This document shows positions 48,717-60,094 of a DNA stretch of 64,000 nucleotides, piece by piece. Source of the stretch: Desmodus rotundus (lineage: Eukaryota > Chordata > Mammalia > Chiroptera > Phyllostomidae). Both the position numbers and the translations under genes were made by a program. The stretch spans positions 15,177,171 through 15,241,170 of the forward strand of contig NC_071388.1 in NCBI RefSeq assembly GCF_022682495.2, in the 5' to 3' direction. Numbering within the stretch: the first letter of the stretch is position 1; each line of letters begins with the position of its first letter. The notes beneath the pieces are model-generated. The model saw only the letters and a program-made list of their open reading frames with translations, searched no databases and was not told the origin of the DNA.

Positions 48717-48878
48717 GGGGAAAATAAATACACTGTCTTTTCAACAAAGCAGTGTTCTTAATTCATGTTTTTAACTTTATATCTCTATAATGTAACCATG
48801 CCTACTTTTCAGAATTTTCTCTAACAATTCCCTTAAGTTGTAGATAGAATTTCTTCTATCAATAACTTGTATTACTGA

Positions 48879-48928
48879 TTTGGAAGAAAAAATATATGGA
48901 GAGTTAAAATCTGGGCAAGAGCTTCACT
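48879..48928 (+). repeat. Direct repeat R, copy 2
   Basis: Second copy of the segment at 45,550-45,600, in the same orientation. Confidence 0.85.
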
Positions 48929-49803
48929 CTTATACTCTTATCAAGAAATAAGAGTAAAACTATTAATATTTCATAGTAATTTTAATCTTTTTAAAAATTT
49001 TGTATTACTTCACCTATATTAGGCAATGCCTTCTCCCTTTCATATTTTTGCTTAATTCCCTAATCGATGATGCATCTGTCTTTTTTCACATTCAGGAAGA
49101 TATTTTTGCCGTTTAACTCATCTCATTACCAGTTTTCCCAGTGAAAGGAAGGGTGGATGAATGAAAAGCCTAAATGCCAAAAAATTGTAAGGACATACCT
49201 CTAGAGCTTTTCTAGCTCTGTAACTGTTAGCTGTATGTGGATATTTAAATTAATTTAAATTGTACAAAATAAAATAGTTGTTCAGTTAAATGGGCCATAT
49301 TTCATGGGTTCCACAGTCATATGGGCCTGCTGACTACCACAGAGCTGTGCAAATATAGTATATATCTATCAGTGGAGGACGTTTCATTGCTCGCCGGTAG
49401 TCTGGACATAGATATAAATGAACATATGCAGTTTGGAATAAACCATAGCTTACATGAACATTATCTGCCATAAGCACAACACTGAGGGTTCTAGGCTGCT
49501 ACTTGGCTTATGTGAAATGTTCATACAATGGGTTAGAGAAGTCCAGCTCTAAAGGGAGCTCCAGTTCATCTCAAGCATACCCTGCATTATCATGTAAATA
49601 AAATAAAATATCTTGTAACTGTATGGCATTCTTTACATTCATCCCTTGATGATCTTCTTCATTAACTTCTTTGAAGTAATCTTACTATAAAGAAGAATGA
49701 ATGAGTTAAAACAAGCCTCAGGTGTTTTCTTTGTTTTTTGGTGGGGGGGGGTGTCCCTAATTGGAAAAGTACAGATTTGGGTGTGTTATGACAATTCTTT
49801 TCT

Positions 49804-50025
49804 TTTCTTTTCTTTTTTTAATTTTTATTTGTTTATTTTTAGAGGGGAGGGGAGAGAGAAAGAGAAGGGGAGAAATGTCAATGGGCGGTTGCTTCTCATG
49901 CATCCCTCCACTGAGGGCCTGGCCCACAACCCAGGCATGTGCCCTGACTGGGAATTGAACCAGCAGCAATCCTTTGGTTCACAGGCCAGGCGGGTACTCA
50001 GCCACTGAGCCACACCAGCCAGAGC
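49804..50025 (-). mobile_element. VES SINE (bat) with perfect 14-bp target duplication
   Basis: Full antisense VES: TTTTC/T-rich tail, 'agaggggaggggagagagaaagagaagg', 'aacccaggcatgtgccctgactggg', 'ccactgagccacaccagccag'. It is flanked by identical GACAATTCTTTTCT at 49,790-49,803 and 50,026-50,039. The perfect duplication and close match to the family pattern make it one of the youngest insertions here. Confidence 0.96.
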
Positions 50026-50343
50026 GACAATTCTTTTCTATAGAGCATTTTTTCTCTTCCATATTCTTTCAGTTGGCCTTTGGTATTTTTATTTTAATGA
50101 CATTGCCTTTTGGGAAATGAAGGCATTGGGTAAGTGGGATAAGAACATTGAAAAAGTCAGAGAATCTGATGACTGTACCGTTTGAAAAACAAAAATAACT
50201 TTAGCACCTGAGTGAGTGTTGGAATAACAGAGGGTAAGGAGCAATACTGTGATAGGGAAAGAGGAATGCGAGTTAAATCCCATGCCTTTAGATAACTGAT
50301 ATAAAAAGAAGATAGTACTTTATTGTCTTAAAAAGTTTGAGGA

Positions 50344-50540
50344 CAGTGACCAGAGGGGAGAGGGGAGAGGATGATGGGGGAAAGGGTGAAGGGTTAACAG
50401 GAACAACTATAAAGGATATATGGACAAAAATGAGGGGGGTGGAAACAGCGGAGGGGGTGGTAAGATCTAGGATGGTGGGGAGGGGTGGGGGGAAAGGCAG
50501 TAAACTGTACTTGAACAACAATAAAAAATGTTTAAAAAAG
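50344..50540 (+). mobile_element. L1 3' UTR fragment with target duplication
   Basis: Sense L1 3' UTR: 'cagtgaccagaggggagagg', 'gttaacaggaacaactataaagg', a G-rich block, 'aactgtacttgaacaacaat' and A-rich tail. GTTTGAGGA occurs before (50,335-50,343) and after (50,541-50,549) with A-rich sequence beside both, a target duplication. Confidence 0.88.
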
Positions 50541-50637
50541 GTTTGAGGAATTATACATAATCATTTGTAATCATACATAATCCTACAGAGGATTACCAGA
50601 CCCCGTGTAAAGAAAAACATTGCAAATGTCACAGATA

Positions 50638-50845
50638 GCCCTGAATGATGTGGCTCAGTGGACTGAGTGGTGGCCTGTGAACCGAAGCACTGCTGGTTCG
50701 ATTACCAGGCAGGGCACATGCCTGGGTTTCTGGCCAGGTCCCTGGTAGGGGGTGCACAAGAGACAACCATACATTGGTGTTTCTCTCTTTCTCCTTCCCT
50801 TCCCCTCTGTCTAAAAATAAATAAATAAAATCTCTTTAAAAAATC
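50638..50845 (+). mobile_element. VES SINE (bat), sense
   Basis: GCCCTGAATGATGTGGCTCAG start, B-box-like GCTGGTTCGATTACC, 'cagggcacatgcctgggtt', CT-rich 'ctctttctccttcccttcccc', 'ctaaaaataaataaataaaatctc' tail. The pol III promoter is recognisable but mutated in the B box (ATTACC for ATTCCC). Confidence 0.94.
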
Positions 50846-52024
50846 TTAGTCAAGCGTTGACGAAGGTCCTATATGACCTTAGACAATGTTGTATGAGAGA
50901 ATAGGCAGTCAGGTAATTGAAAATGGTGAGAATTACAAGGCCTGGAGATCAAATCTTTGTAAGTAAAGGGAATCATGAACCAGTGATATAGAGGTGTCAT
51001 TGGCAGGTAAGAGCACAGCCAATATCAAAACCACTATCACTGAGAGTCCAGGAGATTAGAGAAGAAGGCCCCACAATAGAAGCACTAGGGTAGAGTGTCT
51101 GAAAGAGAAATATTAATGCACGCATATAATATTCACTGAAATGAGATCAGTGTCATCATAGTTTGTGGTGAAAATAATCATAGGCCGAAAAAAAGGGTGA
51201 GAGTAAGTTTCAACAATGAACAAAAGTGACTTGGGTGTAGGGAGCTTATGTGAGCAAGGAGATGAGAAGTTCATTTGCACGGGGGGTAGATGTGATGAGC
51301 AGAAACAATTGAAACACTTCAGCAAAATGTAGTCTCACATTTTGAGTCTGATTTACAGAATTGAGAAAAGAGGGTTCTAATCACCTATGTATTTAAATGC
51401 CAATAGACTTAATGCCAGACTCAAATGTTCTAAACTTCTTATGACATAGTTAAAAAATAATATGAAAATTCAAGCTGTTGTCATGAGACAAAGTCATTTT
51501 TATAATAATATGTTTACCTGTTAAAATTCTATTCAACCTCATGTCTCATAGTTCTAATGGTTTCTTTTTAATAAGAACTTTATTGATCTCTGTTTGGGTT
51601 CACTTTTATACAAGGAGCATAGAACATCAAATTATATGACAAAAAAAGGAAATCACGATGAATCAGACAGCTGCTATATAAGTAAGGGAACACATGAAAA
51701 GCCAAGTAGAGATAGGGTAAACAACAAGACACTCTGGGAAACACAGGCAGCAGTCCATATAATAAAACTTTAGTGTCTGCGGCACTGACCAGAGTAAGAA
51801 GAATGTTGAGCCAAGGTTGATGCATTGACCCTTTGTCCACTTAATAGGGACTGTTGATAAAAACAGATTATTTTTAAAAAGAAAAAAGGCAAAGTAGACA
51901 TCAAAATAACTCTAAAATAATCCTTGTCAGAAGTAATCACCTTCTCATCTGAAGTATGATAGTATTTTTATCTCCACAACCAATTTATTTACTAAAGGTT
52001 TCCCTAGTTATAGTAATAGAAACA
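50846..52024. other. Non-coding DNA with a possible antisense transcript 3' end
   Basis: On the minus strand 'gagatcaataaagttcttattaaaaag' ends at about 51,567, resembling a poly(A) signal plus short A tail. An 86-codon antisense frame at 51,580-51,840 lies just upstream. It could be a processed pseudogene 3' end or an LTR; I cannot identify it. Confidence 0.3.
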
Positions 52025-52240
52025 GCCCGGGCTGGTGTGGCTCAGTAGATTGGGTGTAGGCCTATGGACCAAACTGGGATAGCAAGTTCAGTTCCCAGTC
52101 AGGGCACATGCCTGGGTTGCAGGCCAGGCCCCCAGTAGAGGGTGCTCAAGAGGATGCCACACACTGATGTTTCTCTCCCTCTGTTTCTCCATCCCTTCCC
52201 CTCTGTCTAAAACTAAATAGACATTTTTTCTTTTTTTAAG
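52025..52240 (+). mobile_element. VES SINE (bat), sense, diverged
   Basis: 'ccgggctggtgtggctcagtagattggg', 'ttcagttcccagtcagggcacatgcctgggttgc', 'gtttctctccctctgtttctcc', 'ctgtctaaaactaaatag'. The A tail is degenerate and followed by a T run. The target site is unclear. Confidence 0.93.
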
Positions 52241-52254
52241 AAAACACATACCTG

Positions 52255-52960
52255 TTCTTGTGAACATGTTCTCCTTGAGGCGAGGTCAATGAATAGACCT
52301 TTAAATGTCTCCTTTCATCCCCTTTCCCGGTCCTTTAACCAATCTGTGAGTATTACAGGGCCACAGATTCAGTTCTTTGCTCCCTGTTCTCCTCAAATTG
52401 CATTCACTCTCAACATTACCTCATCTCTCTCCATGTGTTTAAATGCCATTTACAGCTGATGATGTCTACAATATTTCATTTATTTTCTTCTCCTCTCTGA
52501 ACCCAAGACCAAAATATCTAAAATAATAATCAATATTTCAGTTTGGATATCAAAAAGCACCTCAAAATCAGCTTTCCCATAACAGTTTGCTTTGATTGAT
52601 ACTTCTCTCAACTTCTTCTCTTGTATTTTCCATTTTCATAATTGATACCAGCAGTTAACCCAGTGGATTAAACTTAAAACCAAGGCATCATGCTTGAAAA
52701 CTCTCATTCTTTGATTTTATTCATATTACAGAATTCAATCCTTCAGAAAGCCTGTCCGTTCTAACTTGAAATTTGAATCTCCGATCCATAACATTTCTCC
52801 CACTTCCAATAGCATCCCACCGAACCAAGTGAAAGTAAGCTTGCCCCTTACCAACCGTGGTCGACTTCTACCAGCTCTCCCAACTTCTGCTCTTATTCTT
52901 TCCAATCAATGTCCACAGAGTGGAGAGAGAAAGCTTCCACCAACTGGACACCAATTAAAC
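52255..52960 (+). mobile_element. L2 LINE relic, sense
   Basis: Ordered matches to the L2 reverse-transcriptase-end region: 'attacctcatctctctccatgtgtttaaatgccatttacagctgatgatgtctac', 'ctctgaacccaagacc', 'aagcacctcaaaatc', 'gcatcatgcttgaaaactctc', and 'caatccttcagaaagcctgtccgttcta'. All are frame-broken. It is old and shared across mammals. Confidence 0.65.
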
Positions 52961-52993
52961 TATTTCCTTACTTTCCAAATAGCTCTCACCCTG

Positions 52994-53027
52994 GTGTATG
53001 TGTGTATGTGTGTGTGTGTGTGTGTGT
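52994..53027. repeat. (GT)n microsatellite
   Basis: TG dinucleotide tract with two TA interruptions at its start. Confidence 0.95.
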
Positions 53028-53223
53028 AGAAAATCAGCTAGTTTGCCTACTATTGACGTCATCTCCATCTCAGTGCTCTTTTTTTCTGTTTATTAAGCAT
53101 ATTTTACAACATCTAGCACATTATGGTGACACTCATTTTGAATTTAAACTCTGGGTTATATGTAGAAATGCTGTTGTTTTAAGCGCTTAATACTTCCATG
53201 ACTTGTGTGTCTGTTGTCATGTT

Positions 53224-53463
53224 ATTATTTTGTTTTTGTTTTTGCTTTTTGTCTTTTTATTCTTGTTCAACCTATTACAGTTGTCCCAATTTCCCCCTTT
53301 TGCTGCCCTCCATTCAACTCACCCCCTACTACCACAGTCAGCCTTCACACTGTTGTCCATGACCACGGGTCATTCAAACATGTTCCTGGACTAATCCCTT
53401 CCCCTTCTCTCCACCACTCTCCTCCTCCCCCTTTCCTCTGGCAGCTGTCAGTCTGCTCCAAAT
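53224..53463 (-). mobile_element. L1 3' end, antisense
   Basis: T-rich tail, 'attcttgttcaacctattacagttgtccc', C-rich UTR, 'cacactgttgtccatgaccacgggtcattc', 'ggcagctgtcagtctgctcc'. Different UTR subtype from 26.3 and 40.3 kb, same as 46.85 kb. Confidence 0.85.
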
Positions 53464-54941
53464 GATGTTTTCTTGTTGTTGCTACTATAGAGGTATGTTA
53501 GTTTTGAACACTGTTTAACTTCTAAACATGATTCATGCAGGAAATAGTTATTTTAACTCTGTCTTTCATTTAAAAAATAAATTGTGTTGTAACTATATGT
53601 CAGTGACATCATTTTTAGAATGTTATTTATTTATTGCTATTTAAAGTCATTGGGAAATAAAACCAGATAGATGTTTACATTTCAGTACCAATATACTTCT
53701 TATAATTTGGGGGCACTGGATATAAGATTTGCAAAGAATTTTAGACATGTGACTCTTTGAATTTAGCATTAAGTCTTGTGATGCTGAGAAGTAACAACTC
53801 TGATAACATTCAGGCCATAGTGTGAAAATTAATGATGCAGTGAATATTTACTGAATAAGTATGTCGGATTTTAAAATAAATGTTGTGTTGTATATTTATG
53901 AGAGGAAATTGATGTATAAGAATAAATACGACAGCTGCTTTTTAATCATATGTAGAAATTATGATTCTCATTTGTTACATTTAATAGCACAATGCATTCG
54001 AAAGAATGTACTACTAAGTATTCATGTTATTAAGCATTTTTGCACAATCAGCACCACTAAAATAACTCATATTCTACGTTTTTGAAAACAGATTGGAGTC
54101 CCTCCACCATACACTAGGCTATTTCATTGCCTAACACATGGCACTAGCAAATACCTTAAGCTTGACTTGAGGAAACATTTTTAACTTTTGTTTCCTTAGC
54201 TTGCTGAATTAGCTGCTGTGTCTCTCTAATGTGTGTGGAAGGCTGACTCTGGAGAAGTGACAGACCTAGGGTAGAAGTCAAAGACTTAAGACGTCTTTCT
54301 TTATAATTGCTGTTACTAAAGGAAGCAGCAAGTCTTACTACATTACATGTTCAAACAGTTTTGGGAATGATGGCACTATCAACAGCACCATCCATTTACA
54401 CACTCGTGCTTATGGTATTAATATACATTATTTTTAAAACTTTAATTAGTCCTCAGAATTTCAGGATAGTCATCCCTATTTACCATCTGAGTAAAATAAA
54501 AGCTTATTTGAAAATGTTAAGTTATATTAGGGATATATCTTTAAGGAAGACTAAAAGGATATCAGAAATTAAAATTATCAGGAATTTTACAACTACTTAA
54601 ATATAGTAAACACAAATTTGTGTGGCAAATATTCCTAATCTTAAAGACATATCTCAATGTGGAAGAATTAAAAAGTTGGCATTTCATATAAATAAAAAAA
54701 TAACAAAACTAAACAAAGATGATTTCCAAAACAAGCACTTTAAGGCTATGAAAATTAATGAAGGCATTCACTAAATTGGGAAGCAGATATTTATGAAAAA
54801 CTATTAGACTTTGGGTAAGACTACTGTGACTCTGTCATGTTATTGCCTGGAATAGCTCTTATTTCGTACCTAGCTCCTTCATATTGTGGTTTAACTAGAG
54901 CAGACTGGGCATGAACATCAACAGCTTCCTTACATTATGGA
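53464..54941. other. AT-rich non-coding DNA
   Basis: Nothing recognised with confidence. A 97-codon frame at 54,307-54,600 has a hydrophobic patch but no known motif. Confidence 0.45.
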
Positions 54942-55813
54942 TGTCCTTAGATTAGAACAGAGTGGAAAACACCTTATACCCACAGGGGTTAGTAGTAATA
55001 GTTGCAAGTTCATTAGTGAATAATGGGAAAAAAGAGAGACTCAGAGAGCCTCGAACTGTGGTCCTGGTTGTGGCAAGCAATAGGGGAATAGTCAGTTATT
55101 TACTGTGTAGAGCTGGATCAATAAAATGGCACTGGTCCAATCAAGATAGCATAAAGTATATAAAACAAATTGGAGTCAGCCATGACACTTTGGTTCAAGA
55201 GGAAAAGTACCTAAGTCAGAGCAGACATGTCTGGCAAGGAGACCCACTTAAGACATCATTTCTGGTCACACACAACCAGAAAAGCTGTGTCTGCAGAGCA
55301 GAACCACCCATAGATAAGGGAGATTTCCTGGGGAAATTCCTCACTTGCCATCAGGGGAGCCAAGACATTTACCAGAGACCCAGAAGGGTGGAGTACACAA
55401 CTTTTAAGTGTATACCTGAGGCAGACCCAAGACCACTGCTGAGACAGCCGAGCTCCACATGCCAGAGTGCTGCCCATGACACGCAGATCTCCCTTGGCAT
55501 CTGCTGCCTGCTGGACTGAGAAGTTCATCTGCCTTGCTGCCCACCTGGCTCCAGAGACCCTTCCTTAGAAGATGCTGACAACTCCCTTGTCTACCATGCT
55601 GGCTCCGGGACCCACAGACTGAGAAACTCTGGAACTAGGGTTCATTATCTCCCAGTTCTCTCATGTAATGTTATTACTGATTGTTTCTGAGTGATTAATA
55701 TTGTTATTAGGGTAGTACAGATCTGGATTAAATCTGCATTAATAAAAGCTGAGTGAACCTGCATTAATAAAATCCGAGTGAATAGCACAGTCACCTATGT
55801 TGGCTCCTTGTCA
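54942..55813 (+). mobile_element. Putative ERV 5' LTR
   Basis: A promoter-like TATATAAAA at about 55,158 and two AATAAA signals (55,741-55,746 and 55,766-55,771) precede a CA at 55,812-55,813. A tRNA-primer-like TGGTGCCTGGGTTACCC follows after a short T run. The 5' boundary (TGTCC at 54,942) is a guess. The region is GC-richer than its flanks and carries the longest open frame of the window (54,962-55,519, 185 codons). I recognise no domain in that frame and regard it as fortuitous. The distance from TATA to the poly(A) signals is long for an LTR, so the class is open. Confidence 0.45.
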
Positions 55814-55818
55814 TTTTT

Positions 55819-56160
55819 TGGTGCCTGGGTTACCCGTAGGTCGAGTGGTCGTACAGACAACTTGGAGATTATGGCTCTTAGGACCCAGATCAGATGATCC
55901 AATGGGAACCAAAGGCTGATTTACAGGAAAGACTACATTGCGAACAATGCTCATGACACTTACCAGGGAGCTCCAGAAAGTCTGAGGAGCACAGGGGAGG
56001 GTTTGCTACTTTTAGCAGACATCCCTAGCTGACCAAAAGAGCTCTGCATACAGTAGGCTCAGGAGAGCCTGAGAGGGCAGTTACCAACACGTCACACACA
56101 TCACTGGTGTCCATGTGTCCGTGAGGACATCCGCAGAGAGAATGTGAGACAACGATTGTA
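55819..56160 (+). mobile_element. Putative ERV primer-binding site and leader
   Basis: TGGTGCCTGGGTTACCC at 55,819 begins with TGG as retroviral primer sites do and follows the proposed LTR end directly. The next roughly 340 bases are GC-moderate without an open gag frame, then AT-rich host-like DNA resumes. If correct, this is a provirus truncated within the leader. The tRNA it would match was not identified. Confidence 0.4.
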
Positions 56161-56635
56161 ATGGAAAAGCCAGGGAAGACTTGAAAATGACCTGAAATTT
56201 GAAACTACTTTGCAACTCAAACATATATTATTAGCAAGGGGTGAAAGTCTTAATCAGCTCAAAGTTTTCGAAAACAACTTTTGAAAAATTATTGACTGCC
56301 CAATAAAGTACATTTACATAAGAATGACTTCTATAAAATGACCATAATTTAGTAGTAATAATAATAATTAATAATGCAGTGATATCTGGAGTCACACACA
56401 ATGGGTGAGACAGTTCATAGATAAAATGAAAATTGCTATAATATAGTGTCTTAAAAGACCAAATTTTAACAACCACCACGACTACCACACACAAAAAATA
56501 TGAGACATAGAAACAAACAGGAAAAATGTGACCGATACTCAGGAAAACCATATGTCTCTGAGGGGTACAGATCTAAGATATATCCAAAACATTAAAGGAG
56601 ACCATACTAAAATAATTTTTAAAAACCATGACTTA

Positions 56636-56810
56636 TCCCTGGCTGGTGTGGCTTAGTGGATTGAGTGCTGGCGTGCTAACAGAAAGGTCACGGTCAGGGC
56701 CTGGGTTGCTGACCAGGTTAACCTGCTGATGTATCTCTTGCACTTCAATGTTTCTCTCCTTCTCTTTCTCCTTCCCTTCCCATCTCTCTAAAAATAAATA
56801 AATAAAATAT
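56636..56810 (+). mobile_element. VES SINE (bat), sense, internally deleted
   Basis: 'tccctggctggtgtggcttagtggattgagtgctgg', then a shortened middle missing most of the B-box/GGTTCGATTCCC region, then CT-rich stretch and '(aaata)' tail. Flanks TTTTAAAAACCATGACTTA (56,617-56,635) and TTTTAAAAACTATGACTTA (56,811-56,829) are a 19-base target duplication with one mismatch. Confidence 0.95.
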
Positions 56811-56879
56811 TTTTAAAAACTATGACTTAAATGACTCACCAATTGAGAATGACAATAAAGAATAGAAATTATATGTAGA

Positions 56880-57900
56880 GTCAAATAGAATTTATGAATT
56901 TGAAAAGTATAAAACTGAAGTTAAATTTCAGTTGAGTCCAGCAGTAAAATTAGTACATGGAAGAAATAATCAGTGAACTCAAAGGTGGGTAAATGCAAAT
57001 ACCTTTGTCTGCAGAGTAGAGACAACAAAGAAAGAAGAGAAATGGAATGGACCTTGGAATCCAGCGGGTCATGTCCACACCTGTGCATCCTGAAGTCCTG
57101 GTGGTGGGAGAAGAAAAGACAGAAAAAATATTTGAGAAAGCATTGCTTGGATATTTCCAAAATTTGAATAAATATTATATACAGACCAAGAAGCTTCATG
57201 AATACAAAATGGGAAAAATACAAAAATATCCACATGTAGACATAGTTGAAAGACAAATAAAAGGACAAAAATCTTAAAATCAGCAAAATAAAAATGACTC
57301 ATTACATGTAGGGGAGCAATAATAAAATTAATGACTAACTTCTCATCAGAAATAATAGAGTCCAGAATCATTAGAGAAAAACATTTCCAGATAAGGAGGA
57401 ATGAAAGAATTTATTGTTGGCAGAGCTGCCTTACCAGAAATATTAAAGGCCTATAGTCTGAAAGGAAATGTAACCAGATAATAACATACATACAGATAAA
57501 TACATTAAGAGCATCAACAATGTAAATGTGTGGGTAAATGTGCAAGTCCACACATATGATTTCTCTGAAGTCCTTTATAAGTATTATGATTGTATAAAAT
57601 AACACTACATTGCATTAGGTGGTTTATAATGCATGTAGATGCAATGCATAGGACAACAACAGCAGAAAGGAGAGGTGATCAATTAAACTGCAATAAAGTA
57701 AACTCTTCATAGTTTAAAGAAATAAAGCTAGTACTATTTTTAATTTGAATGTGTTAATTTAAGTGTGCATTATTGTTCCCAGAGCAACTACTAAAAAATA
57801 ACTGCAAAAATACCATAGATTTTAATAGACCTTTCTCCAAATAAGACTTATGAATGACCAATAGCTCATAAAAAACTGCTCAACTTTATCATCTGTTATG
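56880..57900 (+). mobile_element. Old L1 (ORF1 and inter-ORF region), sense
   Basis: Sense L1 of an old subfamily: 'agaaataatcagtgaactcaaagg', 'gactcattacatgtaggggagcaataataaaattaatgactaacttctcatcag', the inter-ORF segment 'gtgtgggtaaatg' and 'cccagagcaactactaaaaaataac', then at about 57,825 a jump to the ORF2 end ('cctttctccaaataagac…tgaccaatagctc…aaactgctcaac'). The jump implies a large internal deletion or two abutting fragments. Short frames in both strands are remnants. Confidence 0.7.
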
Positions 57901-58029
57901 AAAATGCTTAGGAAAACAAGGTACTACTACCTTCCTAATAAATGACTATAATAAAATTATGTAAGTTCTTGAGGACGCTTTCCATACCCTTGATAACAAC
58001 TTAGTTACATCATAATGCTTAAGTATTTA

Positions 58030-58452
58030 CTTCCTAGAGCTACTATTATAAATGAACATAAACTGGGTAGCTTAAAACAAAAATAATTTTATTCTCACAG
58101 TTAGAATATCCAGAAGTTCAAAATCAAGGTATCAGCAGAGCCACACTCCTATGAAGGATTTATAGAAGAATCCTTTCTTTTTTCTTCCACTTTCTGGTGG
58201 TTCCAGGCACTCCTTGAAGTGTAGCTACCTAATCCCAAACGCTATCTCTGTTTTCACGTGGCCTTCCCTTTCTGTCTCTGTGTCCTCCTCTCTTCTTATA
58301 AGAACACAAATAATTGCTCTTAGGTCTACTGTCATCCAGTGTGCTAATATTTAATTATAACTTCAAAGACCATATATCCAAATGGGATCATATTCTAGGT
58401 AGTTCCAGGTAGGCATGAGTTTTGGGGGACACCCTTCAACCCACTCTATCTT
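58030..58452 (-). mobile_element. MLT1-like LTR (ERVL-MaLR), antisense
   Basis: Complement of an MLT1-type LTR: 'aaactgggtagcttaaaacaaaaataattttattctcacag', 'agaagttcaaaatcaaggtatcagcag', 'acgtggccttccc', 'tctgtgtcctcc', 'cttataagaacac', 'aaatgggatcatattctagg', and terminal 'gggggacacccttcaaccca'. No internal region. Confidence 0.8.
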
Positions 58453-60094
58453 GCAACATGTAATGGAAGCAACGTATCCTTGCTGGAATTGGAGCCATGA
58501 GCACTACGCATGTCTTTACAGAATACCTAACTTAACAGTATGGGATCCTGTATAATACTGACTCAGGATCAAGGCACCATTTGTTTGAAAAAATTGTAAC
58601 ATTGGCTCATGACCATGGTGTCCACTTATACAAGGACATGCCACATCATTCTGAGGCAGCCAGAGTAATAGGAAACTGGAGTATCCTTTTGCTGACAGAC
58701 TTAATTTGTCAGCTAAGAGGCAGAAGCAATCAATGACCATAATATATGCAGCCGATAGCAGAATAAATGGGTGAAACCAGGATTGAATTTTCTCACTGAG
58801 CTCTAGTATCCCAACAAGTGAACTTACTCTTCCTGCCCTTGAGGTCATGAGCTTGGAGGTTCTTGCTCCCAGACAAGAAAGCTACAGCTACAGCTATAGC
58901 TAAGAATTATAGGGAGAGAAAAGAATGTCTGCAACATTTCTTCTAGGTGTTTCCAGACTTTGTACAAACTATTAATGAACAATTTTTAATGAACTGTGGT
59001 CTGTCAAGGGAAATGCAAAAGTCTGGTTTATAACACCTAAAACTACTTAATATGGGAAAACTGCACTGTCCTGGGGACAGAATTCTAAGTATCAGTTATG
59101 ACCTCAGGACCTGTTACAACATCAGGCACTGATTCAACAGTCATCTTGTACTGAGCCTCTTGGTGAATTTGTAGCTTGTCACCTTCTTATAGAATCACTG
59201 AAGGAACAGACTTAATGTGGGACCTGAGTGGGTTTGAGTTGTGCAGGGCAGGGGGGGGCAGCTAGAGCAGAAAGTTCTGGTACCCCACAACACCTCCATT
59301 TTCTGCACCTTCCGATTCAACCAAAGGCTCTGTCCTAGCTCCGACTCTCCTCAGGCTGACAAAATATCACTTCAAGTGTGTGCCATTCTTTTATCCTCCA
59401 TAACAGACATCTATGTCACCTTTTCTCCCTGTCTCACTGCACCTGAACCTCACTTTTGCTTTTGGGAATCCACGCCCAAATTTCTACTTTCAGCAGGAAT
59501 ACGATTAAAGTCATAAATGCATAACATTTCATCACTGACCACAATAATTAGTAGCAAGGGTTAATACAATTTATGCTTAAGCATTCTTTTTCAAAAACAA
59601 ATCCACTATTTGATTTGCTTAACAATTTCCTTTAATAATCACTGCTATATAAAAGTAGCACTAAAACATAAAATTGAAAGACCAGATCCAATTTAATAGT
59701 TCACTTCAATTGCTAGTGCCATCCTTTTAGGAAGTTCTATAAATATAAGTGATTACATGTGAATTCATCAGGTTGAAATTTCAGTTATACAACCAGTTAC
59801 TCATATTTAAAGGGTTTCCAATGTAAATCACTATTGCCATTAATTATCATTACCATTAGTACTATAGGGATATAGAGATAATTACTATCAATCTGTCCTG
59901 AATGGCAAGTTATTACTTGTATCTGAAATGGAACTTCTAAACTTCCCTTTCAATTTATGCCTTTTTTAGAAGCAGGAAAGGATCAGCAGGTAAAAAGTGT
60001 TATAGAGTACAGGAGTACGGTAACTCTTGGTGTATTCAAATGCTTGGCTACAAAAGTTCAGAATACAATATGTATTAGGACATATACATTATTA
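58453..60094. other. Non-coding DNA
   Basis: An antisense 110-codon frame (58,516-58,848) and a sense 91-codon frame (59,241-59,516) have no recognised domain. Nothing else seen. Confidence 0.45.

Larger units (their letters stand above)
47766..49789. other. Non-coding DNA with microsatellite and MIR trace
   Basis: Contains (TA)n at 48,089-48,112. Copy 2 of direct repeat R and a MIR fragment are listed separately. Nothing else recognised. Confidence 0.45.
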
